Source: Clostridia bacterium (GTDB lineage: Bacteria; Bacillota; Clostridia; UMGS1883). Taken from it: DNA of 53,890 nucleotides. Position numbers and translations under genes: made by a program. The stretch covers positions 1 through 53,890 of the forward strand of contig JAFQLL010000104.1 of assembly GCA_017414645.1 (NCBI GenBank), written 5' to 3'. The notes under the pieces are model-generated. The model did no database searches, was not told the origin of the DNA, and saw nothing but the letters and a program-made list of their open reading frames with translations. Numbering within the stretch: position 1 is the stretch's first letter; each line of letters begins with the position of its first letter. Below, one piece after another: positions 1 to 8,538 of the stretch.

Positions 1-350
1 CGACACGCGACTTAAAATCTTGCCAAAGCAATCTTTTAAGTCTGAAATTTTTCTAATGAACAAAGTGCCAATTTCTCGTACAAGGGGCTTGCGAGAATCC
101 GTTTGCGGTGCCCGACAACAACGTCTTTCAGCCGGTGTTTGTCGACCGCGGCACAACTCTACACTCTCGCTTCATCGTCCACAGGACGCGCTCGAGCTCG
201 ATTCCCTAAAATCGGCACTTTCGGAGGGGCAATGCGATAGCCCCTCCTATTTTATTCGGGGAACCTTCTTCCCCGAACCCTTCGCTATTGTGCGAAATTT
301 TAAGTTTATCGACAGTCTGAAGGGAGTGCCACATGGCACTCCCTTTTATC
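1..350 (+). ncRNA. Probable large structured RNA, 5' end outside window
   Basis: No convincing gene lies here, but the stretch is packed with inverted repeats. By eye: 9-17 pairs with 34-42 (with 21-23/28-30 stacked inside); 62-69 plus 71-74 pairs long-range with 214-221 plus 209-212; 73-78/92-97 and 81-84/88-91 form one bulged hairpin; 108-112/150-154 and 113-118/139-144 another; 176-180/184-188; 223-230/240-247; 255-263/269-277; 281-285/292-296. Segment 11-18 could alternatively pair with 297-304 and close the whole molecule. The last hairpin (321-344) is followed by TTTT only on the plus strand, which favours a plus-strand transcript converging on nadC. It does not match tmRNA, RNase P RNA, 6S, SRP RNA or a T-box by eye. 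Family unknown; ROOL-, OLE- or raiA-like classes cannot be excluded. Structure clear, transcription inferred. Confidence 0.5.
321..350 (+). terminator. Terminator ending the left-edge structured RNA
   Basis: An 11-bp perfect stem (321-331 with 334-344) with a 2-nt loop is followed by TTTTATCTT on the plus strand. On the minus strand only two Ts follow, so it is a poor terminator for nadC, although it may still protect the nadC 3' end. Confidence 0.6.
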
Positions 351-1202
351 TTATATAGCGTGTAAATTTTTAAGCGAAACATCCAATATGGGCGAAGAAT
401 GTGTAAGTGCACCGCTTGACACAAAGTCAACACCAATGTCTGTAATTCGCTTTATGTTTTCCGCAGTTACGTTACCCGAGCATTCGGTAAGTGCTCTTCC
501 ATCAATAATTTTAACCGCTTCGCGCATCATGTCGTCTGTCATATTGTCGAGCATGATAATGTCTGCGCCTGCTTCTACAGCTTCACGCACCATGTCGAGG
601 TTTTCACATTCAACCTCAATTTTTGTTACAAAGGAAATATATTCACGAGCCATCTTAACAGCCTTTGCTACGCCGCCTGCAGCACCAATGTGGTTATCCT
701 TTAACATTACGCAATCGGAAAGGTTATAGCGGTGGTTGTTGCCGCCTCCCTGCTTTACGGCATATTTTTCAAAAATACGCATGTTGGGTGTTGTTTTTCT
801 GGTGTCAAGAAGCTTTGTCTTTGTGCCTTCAAGAAGCGAGGCAACTTTTTTTGTATATGTAGCAATACCGCTCATTCTCTGAAGGTAGTTAAGGGCTGTT
901 CTTTCGCCTGAAAGAAGCACTCTTATGTCACCTGTTACAGTTGCCAGAAGCTGCTTGTTTGAAACAGCGTCGCCATCCTTCACATAAAATTCAACCTGTG
1001 TGTTTTCGTCAAGAAGCTCAAAAACTCTTTTAAAAACACCTAACCCTGCGATAACGCCGTCCTCTTTACATATAAGCTGTACCTCACCCTTCTGGTATTC
1101 GGGCATAACAGCCTGTGTGGAAATATCCTCGCTGGAAATATCCTCCTTAAGTGCCATGAGAAGCAAATCGTCACAAACTAATTTCATTGTAATATCATTC
1201 AC
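351..1202 (-). CDS. nadC: Nicotinate-nucleotide pyrophosphorylase (quinolinate phosphoribosyltransferase)
   Basis: Converts quinolinate and PRPP to nicotinate mononucleotide with loss of CO2, the last step specific to de novo NAD synthesis. The sequence shows the family landmarks: the ALNYLQRMSGIAT segment, DTRKTTPNMR, KQGGGNNHRYNLSD, KDNHI, EVECENLD, and the glycine-rich C-terminal phosphate site (DFVSSGALTHS). Length (about 283 residues) is normal. I chose the GTG start at 1202 because AAAGGAG sits 10 bases upstream; the internal ATG at 1187 lacks a well-spaced site. The start overlaps the end of nadB by 8 bases, so the two are translationally coupled in one operon. A nadA gene is not present in this cluster. 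Confidence 0.95.
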   Translation of the reverse strand: MNDITMKLVCDDLLLMALKEDISSEDISTQAVMPEYQKGEVQLICKEDGVIAGLGVFKRVFELLDENTQVEFYVKDGDAVSNKQLLATVTGDIRVLLSGERTALNYLQRMSGIATYTKKVASLLEGTKTKLLDTRKTTPNMRIFEKYAVKQGGGNNHRYNLSDCVMLKDNHIGAAGGVAKAVKMAREYISFVTKIEVECENLDMVREAVEAGADIIMLDNMTDDMMREAVKIIDGRALTECSGNVTAENIKRITDIGVDFVSSGALTHSSPILDVSLKNLHAI

Positions 1203-2511
1203 GGTTCTTTCTCTCCTTTTCAATTTCGTCAAGTACTAACTTTTTATATTTTTCTTTCAAGGCTTCAAGATCGTTGTATTTTTCCTTTCCTGCCTCTTTT
1301 TCAAAATCAACGCCCGTTCCTTTTTCTTCGGCATTCTTTTCGTAATAATCAAACTTTGCTGTAATTTCTTTTGCTGCACGCTTCGCAAAAACAATAGCCT
1401 CCAGCAGTGAATTTGACGCTAAACGGTTTGCCCCGTGCACACCGTTACATGCAGTTTCGCCCACAGCATAGAGGTTGTCCATGGTTGTTTTCGAGTTCAT
1501 GTCAACCTTCACACCGCCCATGAAGTAGTGCTGAGCAGGCGTAATGGGAATGGGCTCACGTGTTATATCATATCCGTGTTCAAGGCACTTTTCGTAAATA
1601 TTGGGAAAATGGCTCATTATTTCTTCTTTGCCTATGGGAGTAAGGTCAAGCCACACATGCTCGCTTCCCTCTTTTTCCATTTCGGCAAATATTGCATTTG
1701 CAACAACATCTCTGGGGAGAAGCTCTTCTACAAACCTTTCCATTTTCGAATTTTTAAGCAGCGCTCCTTCACCGCGACAGGACTCGCTGATTAAAAATCT
1801 TCTGCCATATTCTCTCGAATAAAATGCAGTGGGATGAATCTGCACATAGTCCATGTCCAAAAGTTCTATGCCATGCTCAATGCAAATTGCCTGAGCATCG
1901 CCTGTCAGGTGGCGGTAGTTAGTGGAATCCTTATATAAGCCGCCTATGCCGCCTGTTGCAAAAACCGTACAGTTTGCCTTAATGGCCTCTGTTTTTCCGT
2001 TTTTATCAACACCTATGATGCCTAAGCATACATTGTCGCGGGCAATAATATCAATCATTGTGAAATGCTCAATAATTTTTATGTTGTCACACTCTCTTGC
2101 CCTCTCGAGTAAGGTAGAGGTTATTTCTTTGCCTGTAATATCGGCATGGAAAAGAATGCGTTTGTTTGAGTGGGCACCTTCGCGCGTGTATTCAAGGTTT
2201 CCCTCTTCGTCTTTTTCAAAATCCACTCCCCAGGCTATAAGGTCATTTATAACCTCGCGTGAATGCGTTATCATAATGTCAACACTTTCAGGATTGTTTT
2301 TATAATGACCTGCTCTCATTGTGTCTTCATAAAAGCTGTCATAGTCGTTTTCATCCCTCAGAACACATATGCCGCCCTGCGCCAGAAACGAGTCGTTTTT
2401 TTCGGCAGCATCCTTTGTGACAATAAGAACATTCATCCATCGGGGCAGATTAAGAGCACAATTCAGCGCCGAAACGCCACTACCTACAATTACCACATCA
2501 GATGTGAGCAT
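1195..2511 (-). CDS. nadB: L-aspartate oxidase
   Basis: FAD enzyme that oxidises L-aspartate to iminoaspartate, the substrate of quinolinate synthase NadA. Visible features: N-terminal dinucleotide-binding DVVIVGSGVSALNCAL, the FAD-contact stretch SFLAQGGI, HADITGKEIT, FATGGIGGLY, HPTAFY, the ISESCRGEGA segment and the C-terminal GETACNGVHGANRLASNSLLE signature typical of the succinate dehydrogenase/aspartate oxidase flavoprotein group. The start is set at ATG 2511 (MLTSDVVIVG), which has AAAGGA 9 bases upstream; in-frame upstream codons would run into the promoter. First gene of a nadB-nadC operon. Confidence 0.95.
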   Translation of the reverse strand: MLTSDVVIVGSGVSALNCALNLPRWMNVLIVTKDAAEKNDSFLAQGGICVLRDENDYDSFYEDTMRAGHYKNNPESVDIMITHSREVINDLIAWGVDFEKDEEGNLEYTREGAHSNKRILFHADITGKEITSTLLERARECDNIKIIEHFTMIDIIARDNVCLGIIGVDKNGKTEAIKANCTVFATGGIGGLYKDSTNYRHLTGDAQAICIEHGIELLDMDYVQIHPTAFYSREYGRRFLISESCRGEGALLKNSKMERFVEELLPRDVVANAIFAEMEKEGSEHVWLDLTPIGKEEIMSHFPNIYEKCLEHGYDITREPIPITPAQHYFMGGVKVDMNSKTTMDNLYAVGETACNGVHGANRLASNSLLEAIVFAKRAAKEITAKFDYYEKNAEEKGTGVDFEKEAGKEKYNDLEALKEKYKKLVLDEIEKERKNRE

Positions 2512-2542
2512 AGCCTCAGATCCTTTCTCTATAAGTGCCTTT

Positions 2543-2571
2543 ATTCTACACCAATCGTAAATAGGTGTCAA
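2543..2571 (-). promoter_or_regulatory. nadBC promoter with possible operator
   Basis: TTGACA (2571-2566), a 17-base spacer and TAGAAT (2548-2543) form a near-consensus vegetative promoter facing nadB. The arms ACACC and GGTGT, 11 bases apart, lie within it (ACACC begins inside the -35), and could be a repressor site such as one for a NiaR-type nicotinate regulator; the operator reading is inference. Confidence 0.75.
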
Positions 2572-2572
2572 G

Positions 2573-2604
2573 AAAAAAGAACCGTGCGCCTTTGCACACG
2601 GTTC
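2573..2604 (-). terminator. Terminator of the secreted-protein operon
   Basis: An 8-bp stem (2579-2586/2597-2604) with an inner GC pair is followed on the minus strand by six Ts. Only one base separates the T-run from the nadBC -35 box. Confidence 0.85.
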
Positions 2605-2612
2605 TGAAAAAT

Positions 2613-4340
2613 TTATTCAATTATTACCCTGTAATCATCCAGGCTGAATATATCGGAATATTCACCATCACCTGAGAAGTCAAGATCCTTGGGTACGCAA
2701 TAGTACACACATTCCTTAACCTTTCCGGTTTCACTGTTGTATCTTAAGTACAAGTAGTTATGGTACTTTGCCGTACTTTCAAAAATCGACGGATATTTTG
2801 AAACTTTGTTACCTGTTACACTAACAACAGGCGTGCCGTCACTCATAGCGATGCCAACTCTGTAACACATTGTTGAGGTTGATTCAAACGAATACACAGT
2901 TTTTGTCAGGTCCGGCAGACTCTGACCTGTAATCTTAATTCCGCTCTTTGAGTACATTTCGGTTACAACATTCTTATACTTAGTGCTTCCGTCAGAAGTG
3001 TCATAAACGCCAAAGGATTCTTCAAACAAATCAGGGTTAACAGGCCATCCAAGGCTTGCAAGCAGTTCAACCGCAGCAACCTTACCCTCGGAGTTGCAGC
3101 CAACCATAATCACGCTTCCGGGAACAACATCGCTCATTGTTTCGGCAAGCCCCATAACAGTTATAGTTTCGGTAAGCTCATAGATTACCTCTTCGCCCGC
3201 CTTGAAGCCTTTTATGTATTCGCCTGAAACTTCGCTTACTACAGTTACATTGTCCTCCTGGTCGAAGGTGTAATCGATGTTGCCGGGCAGAGTAAAGGTA
3301 AAGCTGATTACACCGTTTTCAAACTTTACATCAGACATATACTTCGTTGCCACACTGTTGTTATTGTTAATTCTTATATATTCCTGCCACCAGGACGCAA
3401 TCTGCACTTCATTATTAAAGTTATCTGTTTCGCCATAGGGCGTAATAACAACATTTGTGCTGCCGTTTTCATTCACACTTGATGTTACGTCGAAGAACAA
3501 ATCGCCTGTATATGCGCCCTTTCCTGTTGTGCGCGCAATCATCTGTCCGTCCGTTGTGTAGGTAAGACGTATGCCTGTCTGGTTTATATAGGCATTAAGA
3601 ACACTCTTTACGGCATCGTCAATGGTGTAGGGCAGATCAGTTTCTGCCTCAGCACCGCTATTTTTCAGAATGCCCGCAGAAACCTGATAAATGCTTCGTG
3701 TAACAGAAGGAGTGGTTACCTCTTTTTCTTTACCGTTAAACAAGGGAATAACGGCATAGGCGCAGGCTTCGTATCTTCTGTTATAGTTGGATTCGGAAAG
3801 CTTTGTTATTGCAGCGGAGAATACGCTTTTTTCCTCGTTCTGGAACTTTTCAGCCTTTATATAAGCAGGTGTTGTACTGCCTTCAGCAATTACCTTAATA
3901 CCGAATTCAACATCTTCGTCTGAAATAACCGTGTCCGCATAGTCTGCAACTGCAATAAAACGCAGTCCGCTGTCTGCAGTAGCATCAATTCTGCCATCTT
4001 CGCTTAATTCAACCTGCCCCACTCTTACCTGAGCACCTTCAACCATTTCAAGTCCAAGGCCAAGCAAAACTGCATCGGTAAAGTCAGTATCGGCTGTAAC
4101 GGTAAAAACAGTGTTCACGTCGTAGTAGTAGCCGTCAGCATACATCGCAACCACATCTTCAGCGGCTGTGATTTTAATTTTACTCTTTTCAGTAATGCTT
4201 ACAGTGCCCGTTGCAGCCTTACCATCAACCGTAACATTGAGCCCTTCGGGCACGATTAACTGATAGCTTGCCGCATTCACAACAGTAAGTGAAGCAAGGC
4301 AGATAACAACAATAAGAATTAAAGATAATATTTTTTTCAT
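2613..4340 (-). CDS. Secreted protein of unknown function
   Basis: 575 residues with a clear signal peptide (KKILSLILIVVICLASLTVVNA, cleavage near ASY). The rest is beta-rich with no cysteine cluster, sortase motif or membrane anchor. Residues about 110-225 (SGLRFIAVADYAD... to SIYQVSAGIL) resemble a module that recurs in secreted Clostridia proteins, often with carbohydrate-active enzymes; I know no assigned function for it. The remaining regions are not recognised. It starts 20 bases after the end of the GH43 gene and shares its promoter and terminator, so it probably works with that enzyme outside the cell, for example in binding or holding polysaccharide; this is context only. Confidence 0.8.
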   Translation of the reverse strand: MKKILSLILIVVICLASLTVVNAASYQLIVPEGLNVTVDGKAATGTVSITEKSKIKITAAEDVVAMYADGYYYDVNTVFTVTADTDFTDAVLLGLGLEMVEGAQVRVGQVELSEDGRIDATADSGLRFIAVADYADTVISDEDVEFGIKVIAEGSTTPAYIKAEKFQNEEKSVFSAAITKLSESNYNRRYEACAYAVIPLFNGKEKEVTTPSVTRSIYQVSAGILKNSGAEAETDLPYTIDDAVKSVLNAYINQTGIRLTYTTDGQMIARTTGKGAYTGDLFFDVTSSVNENGSTNVVITPYGETDNFNNEVQIASWWQEYIRINNNNSVATKYMSDVKFENGVISFTFTLPGNIDYTFDQEDNVTVVSEVSGEYIKGFKAGEEVIYELTETITVMGLAETMSDVVPGSVIMVGCNSEGKVAAVELLASLGWPVNPDLFEESFGVYDTSDGSTKYKNVVTEMYSKSGIKITGQSLPDLTKTVYSFESTSTMCYRVGIAMSDGTPVVSVTGNKVSKYPSIFESTAKYHNYLYLRYNSETGKVKECVYYCVPKDLDFSGDGEYSDIFSLDDYRVIIE

Positions 4341-4360
4341 GAGTTACCTCTTTCTAAAGC

Positions 4361-7348
4361 TTATTTTAACGGGCTCAGGCTTTCAAAGTCTTCAAAACAG
4401 AAGCACCTTACCTTAACCGCATTTTCCGCTTTTGTAAATTCTGCAGTAACCTCTTCATTTTCCGTAAAATCTATAAATTTCTTTTCAGCATTCAACATAA
4501 CGCCATCGATGCCGTACTGAGCAATTACAGCAGTAAAGCTTTCAACTTCAACACCATCACGCACAAAGGTTACAGTGTTTTCGCCTATGTTGCAGGCAAG
4601 GGTCATTTCCTTTTCAAAAAGCTCTGTTATTTCCTCTTCGGTGATAGCCCTGTCGAAAAGCATAAACTCATCAATGGTGCCGTCAAAGAATTTGTCTCCT
4701 GACCACATTGATTTTCCTATGTAGCAATATGGTATTGTATATTTGATTTCGTAAGGGTCGAGTTTAACGTTTTCGGTTTCCCCTGCCAATACCCCATCAA
4801 TATAAATCCGCATTACATCACCCTCTTGCATCATAACAAGGTGGGTCCATCTGCCTGTTTCAATATCAATATCTACCGACACACCCTTTTCGTAATCATA
4901 GCTGCCGGCGGTAATTGCACCTCTGAGGTGATTTACGCCGTAGTAGGGCGTTAAAAACATGTATCTGCCTGTGCCTGTGCCAAAATCGAAAACACGCTGA
5001 GTGTTGTTTTTAACATCGGGCTTTATCCATGCAGAAATTGTATAATCCTCCAAACCACTGAGAGCCTCGGAAGGAATTGTTACATAGCTTTCGCTTGTGC
5101 CGTCGAGCACTAAGCCTTGTCCGCCACTTATGCCCTGCGCAATTGCGGCGGCGCTTGCCAACTGCGCATCATTAAAATTTCCCGACTTATCGTATTCGTT
5201 TTCGAAGTCGTAATAAATAATCGGGTTTTTCTTAGCCTCTATTCTTTCAGCAACACTTTTGCCGTATGCTTCTTCAAGCTTGTCAACCTCAGCTTTTGAA
5301 ATGGTTATTACATATCCGTGACGAGGGGTAAAGTCGAAGGAATACTCATTTCTGCCGAGCTGAGTGAAATTAACAAGGTCTTCTGTTTCTGTCATGATAA
5401 AGAAGCCGTCATTATAAGCATCGTAAACAATGTTGTACTTGTCTTCATTCATAAGCTTATAAATGCCGCTGCCTTCAATGCCCACATCGTTGCCGTTTCT
5501 GTTCTTTCTGGGAAGGGCATTTATTCTTTCAGAATAGGGGCCGCCTGCGTGAAGGCTTGTAACCACGTAAATGCCGCCTGCGCTTTCGTCCTTAACGTAC
5601 ATGTAGTAAATTCCGTCTTTGTAGATAATGTCAGAGTCGATATCGTCCTTGAACTCGTCATGACGGTATAGTAATTCAGGCTCTGTAATAAGGGTTTTCA
5701 TGTCTTTACTGTAAACCTTATACATTTGTGTGTTGCCACCGGAGGAAAGTGCAAGATAAATCATATATGCACCGTATTCCCCTGTTTCTTCATCGTAAAA
5801 CTCAGGGTCCCATATGGCCTGTGGCGCCCATGCGCGATTATACCAGCCAAACTGGTTAAAGTCAATAATTGTTCCTTCGTCCCAGTTAATTAAATCGTCA
5901 CTTTCGAAAATTATAATGGAGCTCTGGCTTGCCCAGCCGTCCCAGGAGCGCATGTCTGTAAAGATTGCATAGTAAAGCCCGTTCTGTCCCTGCATAATGA
6001 ATGGATCGCGCATACATTCGTGGCCCTTTGTTGATTCGAGCACAGGGTTGCCACCATTAATTGTGTTGAAGTGATAACCGTCACGGCTTAAGCCGTAGAA
6101 CATTCTTTCCTGTTCGGGGCGGTTGCCTGTAAAATAAGCAAAGAGGTATGCAAAGTCCTCCTCTTCAACTGTAATGTCGTATTTTTTACTTACGGTTTTT
6201 CCGTTATAGGTACTGAAAAGGTAAAGCTCTGTGGACTTATCGCCACCGCCTGAGGGTGCACGATTAATTTCGCCTTTGCTTGTTATAACGCTTTCGTCCA
6301 TAGACTCCCAACGGAGTTTGCTGCCATACTTCGATTTCTCTGTAAGGTACAAGTCTTCCTTTAGATGCTTAAGGTTGCCAACAAGGAAAACAGCATCCAG
6401 GTCCATTTGTGCCACCTCTTCGTCTTTGTATTCATGGATAACATTAAAACCGAAAACTCTCTTTGCTTCGTTGCCTTCGGCATCCTTGAAGGTTGCGGTA
6501 AGGTTTGCCCATGCGTCGATATCAAGCCTTGTTACTTTGCCGTCCTTTGTAAGCACCTGCTCGTTGTCGCTTTCCCATGTAACGGATAAGCCTGCATATT
6601 CATCAGGCAGGGAAATATCTTCTGTCAGCTCGTGGCTTTCAAACATATAATTTTCTGCAATTATATGAACATTTGCTTTTTTTGCGTCTAAGGCATGCTC
6701 AGCGGAAATTTGTGCAATTTCATCTCCTGTAAGGGCTTCCCCATAAATCCTGAAATCGTCTATATAGCCTTTGAAGTAGCTGTCGCCTGAGTATTGGCTC
6801 TTTGCAAGGTAGTTTTGATTTGTATCACCCAAGCCTGAAGCAAGCACCTCGCTGGTTGTTTCACTCGCTATTTCGCCGTTTATGTACATTTTCATGTTGT
6901 GATTGTCCATGACAACAGCAACAGATGCCCAACTACCGCGGTTTATGGGGTCTGCTGTAACGGAATACTCCTGCCAGTAGCCCACATTTGTGATTGCCGC
7001 TCTGCATTTGCTGCCTGTGTTGGTGTTAAGAAACAGATAATTGTTGCTTCCCGTACCCACAGTATATGTAAACTGGTTGGCTCCATCCATTTCCGGGCGC
7101 ACGTTTATAACAAAGGTTACATCCTCTTCACCCGAAACAAGATTATCGGGCATGTGAATATAGTCATCAACGCCATCAAAGTAGGCGTAGCCGTTTTTTA
7201 TGGTTGCACCATAATTTGTGCCTGATACAATTTCACTGTCAAAGTCATAGTGCAATAAAACAGTTTCATCTTCTGCCAGAACCGACGGAATTGCCGACAA
7301 GGTCATTACCGCGCCGAGTATTCCGGCCATAACTTTTTTCATTTTCAT
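4361..7348 (-). CDS. Secreted LamG-Ig-GH43-LamG glycosidase (arabinofuranosidase/arabinanase-like)
   Basis: 995 residues. Order: signal peptide (1-25), LamG/concanavalin-like domain (about 28-215, ending in the typical GYIDDFRIYGEAL), two Ig-like domains (about 225-305 and 312-393), a five-bladed GH43-type catalytic domain (about 398-690), a second LamG domain (about 708-905, ending DGTIDEFMLFDRAI), and a short C-terminal domain. GH43 catalytic residues are visible: base Asp448 in CMRDPF, Asp near 571-573 in DSDIIYKDGIYYMY, and acid Glu625 in GIEGSG; WAPQAIWDPE (507 onward) is also typical. The expected substrate is an arabinose- or xylose-bearing plant polysaccharide, exact specificity unknown. 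No LPXTG or SLH anchor is seen. ATG start has GGAGGA 6 bases upstream. First gene of a two-gene operon. Confidence 0.88.
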   Translation of the reverse strand: MKMKKVMAGILGAVMTLSAIPSVLAEDETVLLHYDFDSEIVSGTNYGATIKNGYAYFDGVDDYIHMPDNLVSGEEDVTFVINVRPEMDGANQFTYTVGTGSNNYLFLNTNTGSKCRAAITNVGYWQEYSVTADPINRGSWASVAVVMDNHNMKMYINGEIASETTSEVLASGLGDTNQNYLAKSQYSGDSYFKGYIDDFRIYGEALTGDEIAQISAEHALDAKKANVHIIAENYMFESHELTEDISLPDEYAGLSVTWESDNEQVLTKDGKVTRLDIDAWANLTATFKDAEGNEAKRVFGFNVIHEYKDEEVAQMDLDAVFLVGNLKHLKEDLYLTEKSKYGSKLRWESMDESVITSKGEINRAPSGGGDKSTELYLFSTYNGKTVSKKYDITVEEEDFAYLFAYFTGNRPEQERMFYGLSRDGYHFNTINGGNPVLESTKGHECMRDPFIMQGQNGLYYAIFTDMRSWDGWASQSSIIIFESDDLINWDEGTIIDFNQFGWYNRAWAPQAIWDPEFYDEETGEYGAYMIYLALSSGGNTQMYKVYSKDMKTLITEPELLYRHDEFKDDIDSDIIYKDGIYYMYVKDESAGGIYVVTSLHAGGPYSERINALPRKNRNGNDVGIEGSGIYKLMNEDKYNIVYDAYNDGFFIMTETEDLVNFTQLGRNEYSFDFTPRHGYVITISKAEVDKLEEAYGKSVAERIEAKKNPIIYYDFENEYDKSGNFNDAQLASAAAIAQGISGGQGLVLDGTSESYVTIPSEALSGLEDYTISAWIKPDVKNNTQRVFDFGTGTGRYMFLTPYYGVNHLRGAITAGSYDYEKGVSVDIDIETGRWTHLVMMQEGDVMRIYIDGVLAGETENVKLDPYEIKYTIPYCYIGKSMWSGDKFFDGTIDEFMLFDRAITEEEITELFEKEMTLACNIGENTVTFVRDGVEVESFTAVIAQYGIDGVMLNAEKKFIDFTENEEVTAEFTKAENAVKVRCFCFEDFESLSPLK

Positions 7349-7392
7349 ATATTCTCCTCCTACAGAGTTTTTTCACATAGATATACATTATA

Positions 7393-7422
7393 AGTATATC
7401 ATCTGCCATTATTCTCTGTCAA
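7393..7422 (-). promoter_or_regulatory. Promoter of the GH43 operon
   Basis: TTGACA (7422-7417), 18-base spacer, TATACT (7398-7393), then the GH43 ribosome binding site. The -35 begins three bases after the T-run of the preceding terminator. No obvious cre site was noticed. Confidence 0.75.
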
Positions 7423-7458
7423 CACAAAAAAGGCGCTGTTTTGCGCCTTTTTTGTGTT
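7421..7458 (-). terminator. Terminator of the ecf-truA-CARF cluster
   Basis: A 16-bp perfect stem (7421-7436 with 7443-7458) includes an A-run on one arm and a T-run on the other. It starts inside the stop codon of the CARF nuclease gene and ends next to the GH43 promoter. Confidence 0.9.
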
Positions 7459-8521
7459 AATTCAACTTTTTTACGAAATCCTTTTTCTGAAGATGTCGAA
7501 CATTTTTTATAATCCTTATTCCCAACTCATTGGCTCTTTCGTTAAAGCTTCTGTCGGGTTCAAAGAAGGAAAGCACCAATATCTTCTCCGCGTAACGACC
7601 ACCAAAGCGTTCAGCTACAGTATTGAGCTTGTACAGCTCGTTGGAGTCAACCATACCATTTTTACAGGAAATAAAGCACCCGGTCACACCGCGCGTAAGT
7701 AAAACGTCAATTTCGTTTTCAACCTCTTTACGGCCTTTCCAGTCGAGCAGTGCGCCGCTTTGTCCGTCCGTAAATACCTCCGTCAGCTTTGCACACATAA
7801 AAGTATACATTTCCAATGCAGTGCCCTGCCTCGAAAGAAGGTACCTGACAAGATCATTTTTATATCTGATGGTATTTCCGCTATTCCACACAAGTCCTGC
7901 TCTTTTCAGCTTCGCCCATACGCTTACACTTTTGTCGGTTTTGCTGCCTCTTGCTTTACCCATAGCCGCATTCCATGCAGCAGGGTCTTTTCTGCAAATT
8001 TCCCATACAAGTTCAATGTCACGCTCAGCATCGGGATTTCTTTGCCATCTGCAGGCTTCCTTTTCCCTGCTTTCGTTTGTACAGCGACCGCCATGCAAGC
8101 TTATGAGCTCGTTCACGCTTATACACACATCTTCTGTTTCGTATTTTTTATCGCTGTTAACTGCCGTTACCGTTCTGTTTTTTGCATCCACAGCATGAAG
8201 CGGCAGATTATATTTCTTTGATACGCTGCCCATGGCAACGAGCATTATATCATTTCCGCCTGTAATGTCAAAATCACAATCGGGAAAACGTAAAACAATT
8301 TCCTCTATTTTAGCCTGGGCTGCATCAACCCGGCTTATATCCACCCGCTCTGCTAAAATTTCTGTTTTTACGTCTCTTACTTCAAGCATTTTTTCAAGAG
8401 CTTTTTTAAAGCTTGTGCAATCGCATCCGGCATAAAGCAAAACCAGCCTTTCGGGTCTTAACAAAAGCGCACCCACAGCGTTATCAAGGGCTTCTTCATC
8501 ATAAAATTCAACAAGTGTCAT
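7457..8521 (-). CDS. Orphan CARF-domain nuclease, DUF1887 (Card1/Can2-like)
   Basis: 354 residues. The N-terminal ~115 residues look like a CARF domain (Rossmann-like), with DITGGND at 85-91 in the place of the family's TGGTK-type ligand loop. A linker/winged-helix region follows (about 160-230). The C-terminal part carries a PD-(D/E)xK nuclease signature: GTALEMYTF (233-241), NEIDVLL (269-275, Asp272) and FISCKNG (283-289, Lys287). Ser285 stands where the canonical motif has an acidic residue (E-x-K). Card1/Can2 relatives are activated by cyclic oligoadenylates made by type III CRISPR systems and cut nucleic acids. Here there is no CRISPR array or cas gene in 54 kb; the gene is the last of a housekeeping cluster, 17 bases after the CvpA-like gene. 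The family call is firm; ligand and activity are unknown. Confidence 0.85.
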   Translation of the reverse strand: MTLVEFYDEEALDNAVGALLLRPERLVLLYAGCDCTSFKKALEKMLEVRDVKTEILAERVDISRVDAAQAKIEEIVLRFPDCDFDITGGNDIMLVAMGSVSKKYNLPLHAVDAKNRTVTAVNSDKKYETEDVCISVNELISLHGGRCTNESREKEACRWQRNPDAERDIELVWEICRKDPAAWNAAMGKARGSKTDKSVSVWAKLKRAGLVWNSGNTIRYKNDLVRYLLSRQGTALEMYTFMCAKLTEVFTDGQSGALLDWKGRKEVENEIDVLLTRGVTGCFISCKNGMVDSNELYKLNTVAERFGGRYAEKILVLSFFEPDRSFNERANELGIRIIKNVRHLQKKDFVKKLN

Positions 8522-8538
8522 TTTTTTATCGTCCTCTA

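Noticed and set aside
1..350. tmRNA, RNase P RNA, T-box or 6S RNA identity for the structured region
   Set aside because: None of the diagnostic sequences (CCA-end tRNA-like domain, P4 core, AGGGTGGNACCGCG, 6S bubble) could be found.
20..358. Plus-strand reading frame of 112 residues at the left edge
   Set aside because: No ribosome binding site, no recognisable domain, biased composition, and it lies across the nested inverted repeats of the structured RNA.
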